From Sphingosinithalassobacter sp. CS137 (GTDB taxonomy: Bacteria > Pseudomonadota > Alphaproteobacteria > Sphingomonadales > Sphingomonadaceae): a DNA stretch of 64,000 bases. The notes below the pieces were generated by a model that was not told the DNA's origin, ran no database searches, and saw nothing but the letters and a program-made list of their open reading frames with translations. Position numbers and translations under genes: made by a program. Of this stretch, positions 17,937 to 27,397 are shown in pieces. Positions within the stretch are counted from its first letter, which is position 1. Every line of letters starts with the position of its first letter. Where the stretch lies: contig NZ_CP060494.1 of the NCBI RefSeq assembly GCF_014334115.1, positions 2,758,501 to 2,822,500 on the forward strand. The letters are read 5' to 3'.

Positions 17937-19388
17937 TCAACTCGGTTCATCGGACGCGAAGGGGCCGCCGGTTTGCAGTGGCTCGGCTTCCCAGCCGCCG
18001 CCAAGCGCCAGGAACAACATGATGCCGTCATTCGCAAGCTGCGCCTGCGCCTGCGCCAGCAGCGCTTCGGAGGCGGCGAGGTTCTGTTCTGTTTCGAGTA
18101 CGATCTGGAAGCTCTCGCGACCCGCCTCGTAGCGCAGCCGTGCGATGCGTGCTGCTTCGGCGCTCGCATCGCGCGCGCTCGACAGGATGGCGATACGGCT
18201 TTGCTGGCGCGCGAAGCGTGCGAGCGCACTCTCCGTTTCCTGAAGCGCGGTCAGCCAAGTGCCGTCGAAGGTAGCCAGGGCCGCGTCGGCCCGGGCTTCG
18301 GCCTGGCCGATCCGGGCCCGCGCGACTGCCGTGTTCGGGAAGCTCCAGGAGAGAAGGGGCCCAATGCCGAAGCGGAAGCCCTGCGACGAGCCGATATCCC
18401 CGATCGCGTTGGCGGTACTCCCCACCGAGGCGCCGAAGGATACGCTGGGATAGAGTTCGGCGGTCGCAACGCCGATCCGCGCGGTTGCCGCTGCAAGCTG
18501 TCGCTCGGCCGCGCGCACATCGGGCCGGCGGGCGAGCAGCGATGCGCCGTCGCCCACCGGTAGCGGCGTGAGCACCGACGGTGGCGACGTGCAATCGGCC
18601 ACTTCGGCGGAGAACTCCAGCGGCGGGCGGCCTGTGAGCACCGCCAGGCGATACAGTGCTGCCCGGCGCTCGGCCTCGAGCGTCGGCAGGTCGGCGCGGA
18701 CCTGATCGAGCTGCGCCTGTGCGCGGTTGGTATCGAGCGCAGTGGCGCGGCCGCCTTCGAACAGCCGCCGCGTCAGATCGAACGTGCGTTCCTGGACGCG
18801 CAGGCTCTCGCGCGCGACTTCGATGCGTCGGCCGTAGCCGCATACCTCGGCATAGGCCCGCGACGTTTCCGCCGCGACCGTGATGCGCGTCAGATCATAG
18901 GCCGCGCGCACTGCCTCGGCATCGGCCTCGCTCGCTTCGATCGCGCGGCCGATGCGGCCGAACAGATCCACCTGATAGCCGATGTCGAGCCCGGCATCAT
19001 AGGTTTCGCCCCGCGGTCCGGCGCCGTCGACACCGAGCGTCGAACCGGCCACCTGGCCATAACTGGCACCGGCGCCGATGTCCGTCGTCGGCAGCCGGCC
19101 GGCGCGCGTCTCCGACAACAGCGCGCGCGCCTCGCGCAGGTTCGCGGCGGCGGCCCGCAGATCGGTGTTGTTCGCGAGCGCCTCGTCGACCAGCCGGTCG
19201 AGCACCGGAGCGCGGAACAGACGCCACCACTCTGCGGGGGGCTCGGCCGGAACGAAGGCCGTGTCGGCCGCTTCGATCAGCGGCGCCTGTGCCGGCGCGG
19301 GCGGGGCGGGTGCGACATAGTCGGGTCCGACCGCGCAGCCGGAGAGCGCGACGGCAGCTGCCGCGGTGCAGAAGGTGCGGAACTTCAT
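17937..19388 (-). CDS. RND efflux outer-membrane lipoprotein (OprM/NodT family)
   Basis: A 483-residue outer-membrane channel of a tripartite pump. The signal peptide ends in a lipobox (VALSGC|AVGPDY), and the next residues match the NodT-family start. Two OEP repeats follow, with WWRLFRAPVLDRLVDEALAN in the first and LLARRPDVRAAERQLAAATA in the second, then periplasmic helices and SWSFPNTAVARARIGQAEAR. The start at 19388 overlaps the RND stop as ATGA, so translation is probably coupled. It is the last gene of the MFP-RND-OMF operon. Confidence 0.95.
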   Translation of the reverse strand: MKFRTFCTAAAAVALSGCAVGPDYVAPAPPAPAQAPLIEAADTAFVPAEPPAEWWRLFRAPVLDRLVDEALANNTDLRAAAANLREARALLSETRAGRLPTTDIGAGASYGQVAGSTLGVDGAGPRGETYDAGLDIGYQVDLFGRIGRAIEASEADAEAVRAAYDLTRITVAAETSRAYAEVCGYGRRIEVARESLRVQERTFDLTRRLFEGGRATALDTNRAQAQLDQVRADLPTLEAERRAALYRLAVLTGRPPLEFSAEVADCTSPPSVLTPLPVGDGASLLARRPDVRAAERQLAAATARIGVATAELYPSVSFGASVGSTANAIGDIGSSQGFRFGIGPLLSWSFPNTAVARARIGQAEARADAALATFDGTWLTALQETESALARFARQQSRIAILSSARDASAEAARIARLRYEAGRESFQIVLETEQNLAASEALLAQAQAQLANDGIMLFLALGGGWEAEPLQTGGPFASDEPS

Positions 19389-22300
19389 TCGGCAGCTCCT
19401 TCGAGCGATGCAGGCGCGGGCGCTTCGTCCGAGCGCGACCCGCGCTGCGGCAGATAGCGGCCGAGCCCGCGCATGAGGACGTAGAAGAGCGGCGTGAACA
19501 GCAGCCCGAAGATCGTCACGCCGATCATGCCGAACGTGACGGCGGTGCCCAGTGACTGGCGCATCTCCTGGCCTGGGCCGCTCGCGATCGCGAGCGGGAT
19601 CACGCCGAAGATGAAGGCGAAGCTGGTCATCAGGATCGGCCGCAGGCGCGAGCGCGCGGCATGCACCGCCGCTTCGAAGCGATCCATCCCCTGGTCCTCG
19701 CCCTGCTTGGCGAACTCGACGATCAGGATCGCGTTCTTCGCGGCGAGGGCGATCAGGACGACGAGGCCGACCTGAGTGAGGATGTTGTTGTCCATCCCGC
19801 GCAGATTGACACCCAGCATCGCCGCCAGAATGCACATCGGCACGATCAGGATCACCGCAAGCGGCAGCGTGATCGCTTCATATTGCGCGGCCAGCACCAG
19901 GAAGACGAACACCACGGCAAGCAGGAAGATGACTGCCGAGCTGCCGCCGGCGGCCTGCTGCTGATAGGCGAGCCCGGTCCATTCATAGCCGAACCCCTGC
20001 GGCAGATTCTCGGCCGCGAGCTGCTCCATCGTCTGCAGTGCCTGACCCGACGAGACTCCGGGCGCAGCCTGGCCCTGAAGCTCGATCGCGGGCTGCATAT
20101 TGTATCGGACCACACGCGCCGGGCCACTGTCCGGCCGGAGGGTCGCGACCGCGGAGAGCGGAACCATCTCGCCCGAGGACGACCGAACCTGGAGTCGGCC
20201 AATGTCGGTGATCTGCTCGCGCGCGCCGGGCTCCGCTTGTGCGGTGACCCGGAAGGTGCGCCCGAAGAGGTTGAAATCGTTGACATAGCTCGAGCCGATG
20301 TAGGTGCCGAGCGTGTCGAACACCTGCCCGGGCTGTACGCCGAGCAGCTGTGCCCGATCGCGATCGACATCGGCCACGACGCGGGGCGTCGCGGTGTTGA
20401 ACAATGTGAACACCTGCGACACTTCGGGCCGCTGTGCGGCTGCGCCCATCATCGCGCCCGCCGCGCCTTCCAGCGCCCGATAGCCCGCGCCCGAGCGATC
20501 CTGCAGCATCATCACGAAGCCGCTGCCGTTGCCGAGACCCTGCACCGCCGGCGGCGAGATCACGAAGATGTTGGCATTGTCGATCGCGCCGGCGAGAGCA
20601 CCGGTGATCTGCCCGCTCATTGCTTCGGCGGACAGTTCGGACCCGCGCTCTTCCCAATCCCTAAGCCGGACGAACATCACGCCCGCATTCGAGGATTGCG
20701 AGAAGCTGGCGCCGTCGAGGCCAGCGAACGCGGCGACATTGTTGACGCCCTCCATCTGGCTTACGATGCCATAGGCGCGGTTCAGCACTTCCTCGGTGCG
20801 GTCGAGCGATGCGCCTGGCGGCAACTGGACGACGCCGATCAGCACGCCCTGATCCTGTTCGGGAATGAACCCGGTCGGCGTGTCGCTCAGCCGCCAGCCG
20901 GTCAGCAGGAGCAGGCCGGCGTAGAGCACCATCATCAGCGTTCCCATCCGCACCAGTCGCGCGGTGAGCCGCCCGAAGCGGTCCGCCAGCCAATCGAAGC
21001 CGGCGTTGAAGCGATTGCCTGCGACCTTCAGCGGCCTCAGCCAGCGCGGTCCGGCTTCGCCGTGATCTTCGCGGTGCGGCTTCAGCAGCAGCGCGGCCAT
21101 CGCCGGCGACAGGGTGAGCGAGACGAGCAGCGAGATCGCCGATGCAGCGGCGATGGTCACCGCGAACTGACGGTAGAAGATGCCGGGGATGCCCGGCGTC
21201 AGCGCGGTCGGGATGAACACCGAAACCAGCACGAGGCCGATCGCGATGAGCGCGCCGGAAACCTCGCGCATCGTGCGATGCGCCGCCTCGCGCGGTGTAA
21301 GTCCTTCGCGGATGTGCTTTTCGACTGCCTCCACGACGACGATCGCATCGTCCACCACGATGCCGACCGCGAGCACGAGCGCGAAGAGCGACAGCGAGTT
21401 GATCGAGAATCCGAGCGCCAGCTGGACCGCGAAGGTGCCGATCAGCGCGATCGGAATCGCGACGATCGGGATGATCGCGGCGCGCCACGTCTGAAGGAAG
21501 ACGAGCACGACGAGCACCACCAGCGCCACTGCCTCGAGCAGTGTGTGCTGCACCGCCTCGACCGAGGCCGCGACATATTCGGTGGGGTTGTAGGGGATCG
21601 AATATTCGAGGCCCGGAGGAAGCTCGCGGGCGATCGCCTCCATTTCCTCGGCGACGAGGTTGGCTGCATCGAGTGCGTTGGAGCCCGGCTGGGGAATGAT
21701 CGCGAGCGCGATGCCGCGCTCGCCGTCGAAGCGGCCGCGAATCCCGTAGTCCTGGCTGCCCAGCTCGACCCGAGCGACATCGCGGACGCGCGTGATCGCG
21801 CCGGTCGTGGGGTCGGTCTTGAGGACGATGTCGGCGAACTGTTCGGGATCGCTCAGCCGGCCCTGCACGTCGACCGGCACCTGGAACGCCGGATTGCCGG
21901 AGCCCGCCGGCGGCTCGCCCAGCGCGCCACCCGCGGCCTGAACGTTCTGCGCGCGGAGCGCCTGGACGATCTCGGTCGCGGTGAGATTGCGCCCGGCCGC
22001 GCGATCCGGATCGATCCAGATCCGCATCGAATAATTGCCGCCGCCGAACACCTGCACGCCGCCGACGCCCTCCAGCCGCAGCAGTCGGTCGCGCACCGCC
22101 GTGTTGGCATAGTTGCCGATATAGTCGGTGTCGTACGTGTTGTCGGGCGACGTGAGCGCCACGATCATCAGGAACCCGGATTCCTGCTTGTTCACGGTGA
22201 CGCCGAGCTGGCGAACCGCTTCGGGCAGGCGCGGCTCGGCGACTGCGACGCGGTTCTGCACCAGCACCTGCGCCTGATCGAGATCCGTTCCGGCTTCGAA

Positions 22301-22582
22301 AGTGACGGTGACCTGCGCCTGGCCCTGCGTCGACGAGGACTGCAGGTACAGCATGTTCTCGACGCCGTTGATCTGTTCCTCGATCGGCGCGGCAACCGTT
22401 TCCGCGATCGTTTCGGGCGAGGCGCCGGCATAGAACGCCTGCACCACGATCGTCGGCGGCGCGATCTGCGGGTACTGCGACAGCGGCAGCAGCGGATAGG
22501 CGAAAGCGCCGATCAGCGCGATGAAGATCGAAATGACCGACGCGAAGATCGGCCGTTCGATGAAGAAGCCGGAAATGTTCAT
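19385..22582 (-). CDS. RND efflux pump inner-membrane transporter (HAE1 family)
   Basis: A 1065-residue proton-driven drug exporter of the AcrB/MexB type. The start MNISGFFIERPIFASVIS is the classic HAE1 N-terminus. Twelve membrane segments flank two large periplasmic loops. The proton-relay region in TM4 reads LFALVLAVGIVVDDAIVVVE, with the paired Asp residues intact, and GxVIALAAKNAILIVEFA-like sequence is in TM10. FIPEQDQGVL and PPAVQGLGNGSGF are typical porter-domain motifs. The start at 22582 fits the family exactly. Substrates cannot be predicted; hydrophobic antibiotics or solvents are usual. Confidence 0.96.
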   Translation of the reverse strand: MNISGFFIERPIFASVISIFIALIGAFAYPLLPLSQYPQIAPPTIVVQAFYAGASPETIAETVAAPIEEQINGVENMLYLQSSSTQGQAQVTVTFEAGTDLDQAQVLVQNRVAVAEPRLPEAVRQLGVTVNKQESGFLMIVALTSPDNTYDTDYIGNYANTAVRDRLLRLEGVGGVQVFGGGNYSMRIWIDPDRAAGRNLTATEIVQALRAQNVQAAGGALGEPPAGSGNPAFQVPVDVQGRLSDPEQFADIVLKTDPTTGAITRVRDVARVELGSQDYGIRGRFDGERGIALAIIPQPGSNALDAANLVAEEMEAIARELPPGLEYSIPYNPTEYVAASVEAVQHTLLEAVALVVLVVLVFLQTWRAAIIPIVAIPIALIGTFAVQLALGFSINSLSLFALVLAVGIVVDDAIVVVEAVEKHIREGLTPREAAHRTMREVSGALIAIGLVLVSVFIPTALTPGIPGIFYRQFAVTIAAASAISLLVSLTLSPAMAALLLKPHREDHGEAGPRWLRPLKVAGNRFNAGFDWLADRFGRLTARLVRMGTLMMVLYAGLLLLTGWRLSDTPTGFIPEQDQGVLIGVVQLPPGASLDRTEEVLNRAYGIVSQMEGVNNVAAFAGLDGASFSQSSNAGVMFVRLRDWEERGSELSAEAMSGQITGALAGAIDNANIFVISPPAVQGLGNGSGFVMMLQDRSGAGYRALEGAAGAMMGAAAQRPEVSQVFTLFNTATPRVVADVDRDRAQLLGVQPGQVFDTLGTYIGSSYVNDFNLFGRTFRVTAQAEPGAREQITDIGRLQVRSSSGEMVPLSAVATLRPDSGPARVVRYNMQPAIELQGQAAPGVSSGQALQTMEQLAAENLPQGFGYEWTGLAYQQQAAGGSSAVIFLLAVVFVFLVLAAQYEAITLPLAVILIVPMCILAAMLGVNLRGMDNNILTQVGLVVLIALAAKNAILIVEFAKQGEDQGMDRFEAAVHAARSRLRPILMTSFAFIFGVIPLAIASGPGQEMRQSLGTAVTFGMIGVTIFGLLFTPLFYVLMRGLGRYLPQRGSRSDEAPAPASLEGAAE

Positions 22583-22592
22583 GGTGCGGCCC

Positions 22593-23780
22593 TCAGCGAT
22601 CTGCGGCTGGGCGCGACGCGTCCGCTCGTGGTTGCGGCGGTGCCGGTTCGCCGTCCCCGCCGGTCTGCGAGGGCGGGATGGTGCCCGCCTTCGGCTCCAC
22701 CTTCTGGCCCGGGCGCGCGCGCTGCGCACCGCCGATCACCACTCGGTCGCCTGCGCTCAAGCCGCTACGGATCACGCGCAGGTCGCCCATCAGCGGACCC
22801 GGCTCGACCGGACGGGCAGTGAGCGTGTTGTCCTCGGTGACGACATAGACCACGCGGCGGGCCGCATCGCTCATCACGGCGGTTTCCGGCACCAGCAGCG
22901 CACGATAGGGCTGCGAGGAAGCAAGGCGCAGATTGCCGATCATCCCGGGCTTCAACAGGCCCTCCGGATTGGGAACGACGGCCCGTGCGCGGACCGTGCC
23001 GGCGCCCGGATCGATCGTCGAGCCGACATAGTCGAGCGTGCCGGCGTGAACGAAATCCGCCTCGTCCTGCAGCCGGATGCGAACCGCCGCGCCTTCGTCG
23101 ATCCCGGCGCCCTCGCGCTGGTATTTCAGGAGGAGCGCCTCGGATCCTTCGAAGGCGAAGTGCAGCGGATCGACCGAGACGATCGTCGTCAGCACCGTCT
23201 GATCGGCCTGCACGGCATTGCCGACATCGACGTTCCGCTCGGAGATGCGGCCTGAAATCGGTGCCGTGACGCGCGTGAAGCCGACGTCGAGCGAACGCGC
23301 GCGTGCGCTGGCCTGGGCTGCCGCGACCTGGGCCTCGGCAGAACGGACAGCCGCTTCGCGCGATTCGACTTCCTCCTGGCTGGCGGCCTGCGCTTCGGCG
23401 AGCGAGCGCGACCGGGCCAGTTCAGTGCGGGCGTTTTCGAGCGCCGCCTGGGCACGCGAAAGCTCGGCCCCGGCCTGGGCCTGGGCCGCGCGGGCGGAAC
23501 GCGAATCGATCGTGAACAGCAGCTGCCCGCGGCGGACATATTGCCCGTCCTGGAAGTGAACCGAAGTGAGATAGCCGGACGCGCGCGGGCGCACGTCGAC
23601 GTGCTGGACCGCTTCGAACCTGCCGATGAACTCGTCGGAATCGACGACCTCGCGCACCACCGGAGCGGCGACGGTTACCGGCGGTGCAGGCGGCCCACCC
23701 GATTCGGCCTCGCCGCCGGAACAGCCGCCGAGCGCGAGAAGCAGCGCCAATGCGCCGGTGCGGAATTGAATTCGGGCCAT
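22593..23780 (-). CDS. RND efflux periplasmic adaptor (membrane fusion protein)
   Basis: A 395-residue adaptor lipoprotein (ALALLLALGGC|SGGE). It shows the MFP order: beta-barrel start EFIGRFEAVQHVDVRPRASG, lipoyl half YLTSVHFQDGQYVRRGQLLF, a long alpha-helical hairpin rich in Ala/Glu/Arg (about 100-170), second lipoyl half FTRVTAPISGRISERNVDVG and C-terminal beta domains. It leads the pump operon, 10 bp before the RND gene. Its promoter region contains the TetR operator candidate. Confidence 0.95.
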   Translation of the reverse strand: MARIQFRTGALALLLALGGCSGGEAESGGPPAPPVTVAAPVVREVVDSDEFIGRFEAVQHVDVRPRASGYLTSVHFQDGQYVRRGQLLFTIDSRSARAAQAQAGAELSRAQAALENARTELARSRSLAEAQAASQEEVESREAAVRSAEAQVAAAQASARARSLDVGFTRVTAPISGRISERNVDVGNAVQADQTVLTTIVSVDPLHFAFEGSEALLLKYQREGAGIDEGAAVRIRLQDEADFVHAGTLDYVGSTIDPGAGTVRARAVVPNPEGLLKPGMIGNLRLASSQPYRALLVPETAVMSDAARRVVYVVTEDNTLTARPVEPGPLMGDLRVIRSGLSAGDRVVIGGAQRARPGQKVEPKAGTIPPSQTGGDGEPAPPQPRADASRPAADR

Positions 23781-23880
23781 AGCAGGATCCGTCGCAAGAG
23801 GTGCGCGCCCCCAGATCATCCTCATTGCCCGTCTCTTTCGGACGGGTCGCTCGACCGCCATCTATGAACCGGCAGTGACG

Positions 23881-23900
23881 AAGTCAACGCCTGTTGACTT
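23881..23900. promoter_or_regulatory. TetR operator: perfect palindrome AAGTCAAC-N4-GTTGACTT
   Basis: The intergenic region between the pump operon and the divergent TetR gene holds a perfect 8+8 bp inverted repeat with a four-base centre. On the minus strand it contains a -35 element, TTGACT (23887-23882), followed after 17 bp by TAGATG, a plausible -10 for the pump operon. Repressor bound here would block RNA polymerase on the pump promoter and probably on its own. The sequence is seen directly; the binding is inferred. Confidence 0.8.
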
Positions 23901-23950
23901 GTCGGCAGGCTAGTGATTGACCCACGCCGTGGCGCCAGTAGGAATAGGGG

Positions 23951-24544
23951 ATGGCCGTGTCGCCCAAAGTCATTGGTTCCCAACGGGATTCTGCCGCCAC
24001 GCGCGATTCGATCCTCGAATCCGCACGCAGCTTCTTCGCACGCGAAAGCTACGAAGCCGTCGGCGTGCGTGAGATTGCCGGTGCGGCGGGCGTCGATCCC
24101 GCGCTCATCAACCGCTATTTCGGAAGCAAGGAGGAGCTGTTCAAGAACGTCCTCGGCGCCGGCGCGAAAGAAGACCTGTTTCTGGGCGTTGGACGCGATC
24201 AACTGCCGCAGCATCTGGCACGGCTGCTGATGGAAACTCCGCCGGGAGCGCCGCGCACCGAGAAGCTCGAGCATCTGTTGATCATCCTCCGCTCTTCCTC
24301 CTCGCCCGTGGCGTGCGAACTGGTGCGTGAGTCGATGCACAAGCACATGCTCGGCGCCATCGCCGAGCTGCTGGACGGCGAGGACACCGAGTTTCGGGCA
24401 AGCCTGGCAATGGCGGTCCTGATGGGGACGGCGATCATCCGGTCTGTGATGGCCGTTTCGCCGATCTGCGACCAACGGACCGATCATGTGGAGAGATGCC
24501 TCGTCCGCCTGTTCTCGGCCGCGCTCGCCGAAGGAGATTGTTGA
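23951..24544 (+). CDS. TetR/AcrR-family repressor of the RND pump
   Basis: A 197-residue regulator. The N-terminal HTH (about 15-60) reads TRDSILESARSFFARESYEA, then REIAGAAGVDPALINRYFGS and KEELF, typical of TetR. The C-terminal ligand domain is poorly conserved, as usual. It is transcribed away from the MFP-RND-OMF operon, with a perfect palindrome between them, so local repression relieved by a pump substrate is the most likely role. An upstream in-frame extension is not needed, because the ATG at 23951 is eight bases after AGGGG-like sequence. Confidence 0.9.
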   Translation: MAVSPKVIGSQRDSAATRDSILESARSFFARESYEAVGVREIAGAAGVDPALINRYFGSKEELFKNVLGAGAKEDLFLGVGRDQLPQHLARLLMETPPGAPRTEKLEHLLIILRSSSSPVACELVRESMHKHMLGAIAELLDGEDTEFRASLAMAVLMGTAIIRSVMAVSPICDQRTDHVERCLVRLFSAALAEGDC

Positions 24545-24666
24545 GCTTCCGCGGGAGCGCACGCGCGATCGGCTCCATAACCTCAGGCCATGGTTGTCCG
24601 ACATCCGCGCGATTGCATGTCGCTCGCCTGAGCATCACTCGAAGCGCTCCCTCCCAGGAGTTCGGA

Positions 24667-25011
24667 ATGGTGCGCCCCCCCTTGTCTGCCGCCCGTAGTG
24701 CCGGCGATCTCGTGTTCACTTCGGGCCAGCTCGCGCGCGGCGGGGACGGCGCGATCGTCGCCGGCGGAATCGAAGCGCAGGCGGATCAGGCGCTCGCGAA
24801 CCTGGTTCGCGTGCTGGCCGAAAGCGGTTGCGGCCCCGAGCATGTCGTGAAGGTGACCGCATGGCTCACCGATCCTGGCTATGGAGCCGCTTTCAACGCC
24901 GCTTATCTCCGCGTGTTCGGGGAGCCCTATCCGGCCCGGTCGACAGTGGTGTCCGCGCTCCTCGCCGAAGGCGCGCTGGTGGAAGTCGAGGCTGTCGCCC
25001 TGCGCCCGTGA
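24667..25011 (+). CDS. RidA-family (YjgF/YER057c/UK114) protein
   Basis: A 114-residue cytoplasmic protein. RidA members hydrolyse reactive enamine and imine intermediates released by PLP enzymes and amino-acid oxidases. The family signature is present: LVFTSGQLARGGDG, then QADQALANLVRVLAESGCG, VVKVTAWLTDP and the C-terminal RSTVVSALLAEGALVEVEAV, with the substrate-binding Arg in PARSTV. The start at 24667 has AGGAG six bases upstream; a longer frame has no homology. It opens the D-amino-acid region and would detoxify imines made by the D-amino-acid dehydrogenase downstream. Confidence 0.92.
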   Translation: MVRPPLSAARSAGDLVFTSGQLARGGDGAIVAGGIEAQADQALANLVRVLAESGCGPEHVVKVTAWLTDPGYGAAFNAAYLRVFGEPYPARSTVVSALLAEGALVEVEAVALRP

Positions 25012-25058
25012 GCGCAAACAGCGTTGGGCGGCACCCGCCCGGGCGGTATAGCGGCGCG

Positions 25059-25958
25059 ATGCGCTTCCGTCAGATCGAGATCTTTCACGCCGTCTACACC
25101 CATGGTTCGATCAGCGCGGCGGCCCGCGCGCTGGGCGTTTCGCAACCGTCGGTTTCGAAGACGCTGCGGCACGCGGAAGACAGCCTGGGCTTCACGCTGT
25201 TCCAGATCGCGCGCGGACGGCTGGTGCCGACCGACGAGGCGCACGCGCTGATGCGCGAGGCGGGAGACGTTTTCGAACGGCTCGAATCGCTTCAGCAAAC
25301 CGCGCGCAACCTCTCGCAGGCCGGTGGCGGGCATATCCGGCTGGGGATCGTGCCCAGCCTCGCGCTCGACATCGTTCCGCAGGCGATGGCGCAGTTCCGC
25401 CGCGAATGGCCGCGCGTGACCTTCGAAGTGCATACCCACCACCATGACGATCTGGTGCGCTCGCTGATCGAGCGGGAGACCGACCTGGCGATCGCCTATA
25501 CCCCGCCGCCGCACCCGCGCCTGACACGGACGGTGCTCGCCGAAGGCGAGCTGGTGGTGCTCTTCCCGACCGGGGCATTCGGATCGGTGGGTCCGCGGCT
25601 GCCGCTCGACCTGCTCGCCGACCGCGACGTCATCGGCGTGACGGCGACAGGACCGATCGGCGAAGTGCTCACACGGGCGGCGCGAGAGCGCGGGATCAGC
25701 TATCGCGAAACGGTGTCGGTGCAGACATTCTTCATCGCTGCCCGGCTTGCACAGCTCGAAGGCGGCGTCACTGTGCTCGACGAATTCACTGCGCGGGCAT
25801 GGCGGTCGCCCGGCTTCAGTTGGCTTCCGACGGAGCCGCGGCTTGGCTTCACCGTCTCCTATGCCACGCTGGAGGATCGCCAGCCGTCAAAGATCGCGCG
25901 GCAATTCCTCCGCACGCTTGAAAAGGCACTTCAGGAAAGCCGGGCTGGAGATCCATAG
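25059..25958 (+). CDS. LysR-family regulator of the D-amino-acid operon
   Basis: A 299-residue LTTR. The HTH (IEIFHAVYTHGSISAAARAL, then GVSQPSVSKTLRHAEDSLG and LFQIARGRLVPTDEA) is complete. The effector domain (about 90-290) resembles regulators of amino-acid utilisation genes such as NocR/OccR relatives. The start at 25059 was chosen on homology. It lies 47 bp after ridA and 160 bp before dadA. A perfect palindrome carrying the LysR T-N11-A signature overlaps its own stop codon, just upstream of dadA, so it probably activates the long operon in response to a D-amino acid or its product. Confidence 0.92.
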   Translation: MRFRQIEIFHAVYTHGSISAAARALGVSQPSVSKTLRHAEDSLGFTLFQIARGRLVPTDEAHALMREAGDVFERLESLQQTARNLSQAGGGHIRLGIVPSLALDIVPQAMAQFRREWPRVTFEVHTHHHDDLVRSLIERETDLAIAYTPPPHPRLTRTVLAEGELVVLFPTGAFGSVGPRLPLDLLADRDVIGVTATGPIGEVLTRAARERGISYRETVSVQTFFIAARLAQLEGGVTVLDEFTARAWRSPGFSWLPTEPRLGFTVSYATLEDRQPSKIARQFLRTLEKALQESRAGDP

Positions 25959-25991
25959 CCACAGGCTATGGGTATCGCAAAAAATTCATAG
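25953..25991. promoter_or_regulatory. Candidate LysR box: CCATAGCC-N3-GGCTATGG plus a CATAG half-site
   Basis: A perfect 8+8 bp inverted repeat (25953-25971) contains T-N11-A, the LysR core. A third half-site, CATAG, lies at 25987-25991 in an A-rich stretch. This is the usual recognition-site plus activation-site layout of LTTRs, placed 130-165 bp before the dadA start. A hairpin terminator for lysR is an alternative, but no T-run follows the stem. Confidence 0.6.
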
Positions 25992-26118
25992 TTTCGGCGT
26001 CCGCCCCTGCCGATAAGTTTCCTCCAGGCGCAGCGATCTGCAACGGAAGGTCCGTTGCCCCGCGCCGGGGGGACATTTTCGGAATGAACGACGGTCTGCT
26101 CCGGATTTGCTTGCGTCG

Positions 26119-27339
26119 ATGAGCCAGCCGCAGACCGTGACGGTGCTCGGCGCGGGCGTGGTCGGCATGGCGACCGCGCTCACGCTCGCGGATCGCGGCC
26201 ACCGCGTGACCGTGATCGACGCGGCCGAAGGGCCCGGACTGGGCACTTCCTTCGCCAACGGCGCGCAGCTGAGCTATGCCTATACCGATGCGCTGGCCAG
26301 CCCGGCGACGCTGGCTCAGATGCCGCGGCTCGTTCTGGGTGCCGAACCGGCATTTCGCCTCCGTCTCAGCCTTGATCCCGAATTCCTGCGCTGGGGCCTG
26401 GCATTCGTCCGCAACAGCAGCGCCGGGCGCTTCCGGCGCAATACGCTGGCAGGACTGGCGCTGGCGTTCCGCTCACGCGAGGCGCTGCGGCGCCTGGTGT
26501 CGGATCATGACCTGGAATTCGCGCACAGCTGCTCGGGCAAGATCCATCTCTATCGCTCGGCGAAGAGCTTCGCTTCGGCGCAGAAGACAGCCGCGCTGAA
26601 GGCGGCGCAGGGAGTTCGCCAGCAACTGCTCGACCCCGACCAGGTCGTCGCGATGGAACCCATGCTGTCCGCGATCCGCAAGGACATCGTCGGTGCGCTC
26701 TACACCGCCGATGAGGAAGTGGGCGATCCGTATCGCTTTTGCACGAGCGCGCGGATCGCGCTGACCGCTACCGGCCGCGGCACCGGGTTGTTCGGAGTGA
26801 CGGTCGACCGGATCGAAGCGGATGAGCAGCGCCCGGCAGTCATTACCGCGGGCGGCCAGCGGATCGTCGCCGACCGGGTAGTGCTGTGCGCAGGCAGCCA
26901 GTCGGCCGCGCTTGCGCGCAGCCTGGGCATATCGCTGCCGATCCTGCCGATGAAGGGCTATTCGATCACGACTCCGCCCGGGCCCGCCGCGCCCACGATC
27001 AGCGTCACCGACGTCGCGAACCGCGTGGTGTTCGCGCGGCTGGGAAACCGCATGCGGATCGCCGGGCTAGCCGATCTTGGCGCGCGCGACACGAACATCG
27101 AGCCGAAGCGACACCGCGCGCTGGTGCGCAGCGCGCGCGCCGCACTTCCGCAGGCGGCGCAATATGATTCGATCGAATCGAGCTGGGCTGGACTCCGCCC
27201 GATGACGCCCGATTCACTGCCGATCACTCGGACGATCGCGCACCGCGTGATCGCCAATACCGGCCATGGTGCGCTTGGCTGGACCTATGCTGCCGGCTCC
27301 GCAGAGCGCGTCGCCGACATCATCGAAGGGAGGGACTGA
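26119..27339 (+). CDS. dadA: D-amino-acid dehydrogenase (DadA family, FAD-dependent)
   Basis: A 406-residue oxidoreductase that converts D-amino acids to 2-oxo acids and ammonia, passing electrons to the quinone pool at the inner membrane. The FAD Rossmann motif VTVLGAGVVGMATALTLADRG, in part GAGVVGMATAL, is at residues 8-20, followed by GTSFANGAQLSYAYTDA, which is typical of DadA. A second FAD contact (VLCAGSQSAALARSLG) and the C-terminal GLRPMTPDSLPITR and NTGHGALGWTYAAGSA motifs complete the fold. ATG 26119 is preferred over an upstream TTG. It heads the operon that runs on to capA and is not next to an alr racemase gene, unlike classical dadA. Confidence 0.92.
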   Translation: MSQPQTVTVLGAGVVGMATALTLADRGHRVTVIDAAEGPGLGTSFANGAQLSYAYTDALASPATLAQMPRLVLGAEPAFRLRLSLDPEFLRWGLAFVRNSSAGRFRRNTLAGLALAFRSREALRRLVSDHDLEFAHSCSGKIHLYRSAKSFASAQKTAALKAAQGVRQQLLDPDQVVAMEPMLSAIRKDIVGALYTADEEVGDPYRFCTSARIALTATGRGTGLFGVTVDRIEADEQRPAVITAGGQRIVADRVVLCAGSQSAALARSLGISLPILPMKGYSITTPPGPAAPTISVTDVANRVVFARLGNRMRIAGLADLGARDTNIEPKRHRALVRSARAALPQAAQYDSIESSWAGLRPMTPDSLPITRTIAHRVIANTGHGALGWTYAAGSAERVADIIEGRD

Positions 27340-27397
27340 CGGTGCGCCAGACACCGCAGCCGCACTGCAGAACAAGCCAGGGAAGGGGGCTTCAATC

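Noticed and set aside
19661..22822. 1053-codon open frame opposite the RND pump gene
   Set aside because: Same antisense effect; low-complexity Arg/His/Asp composition and no domain.
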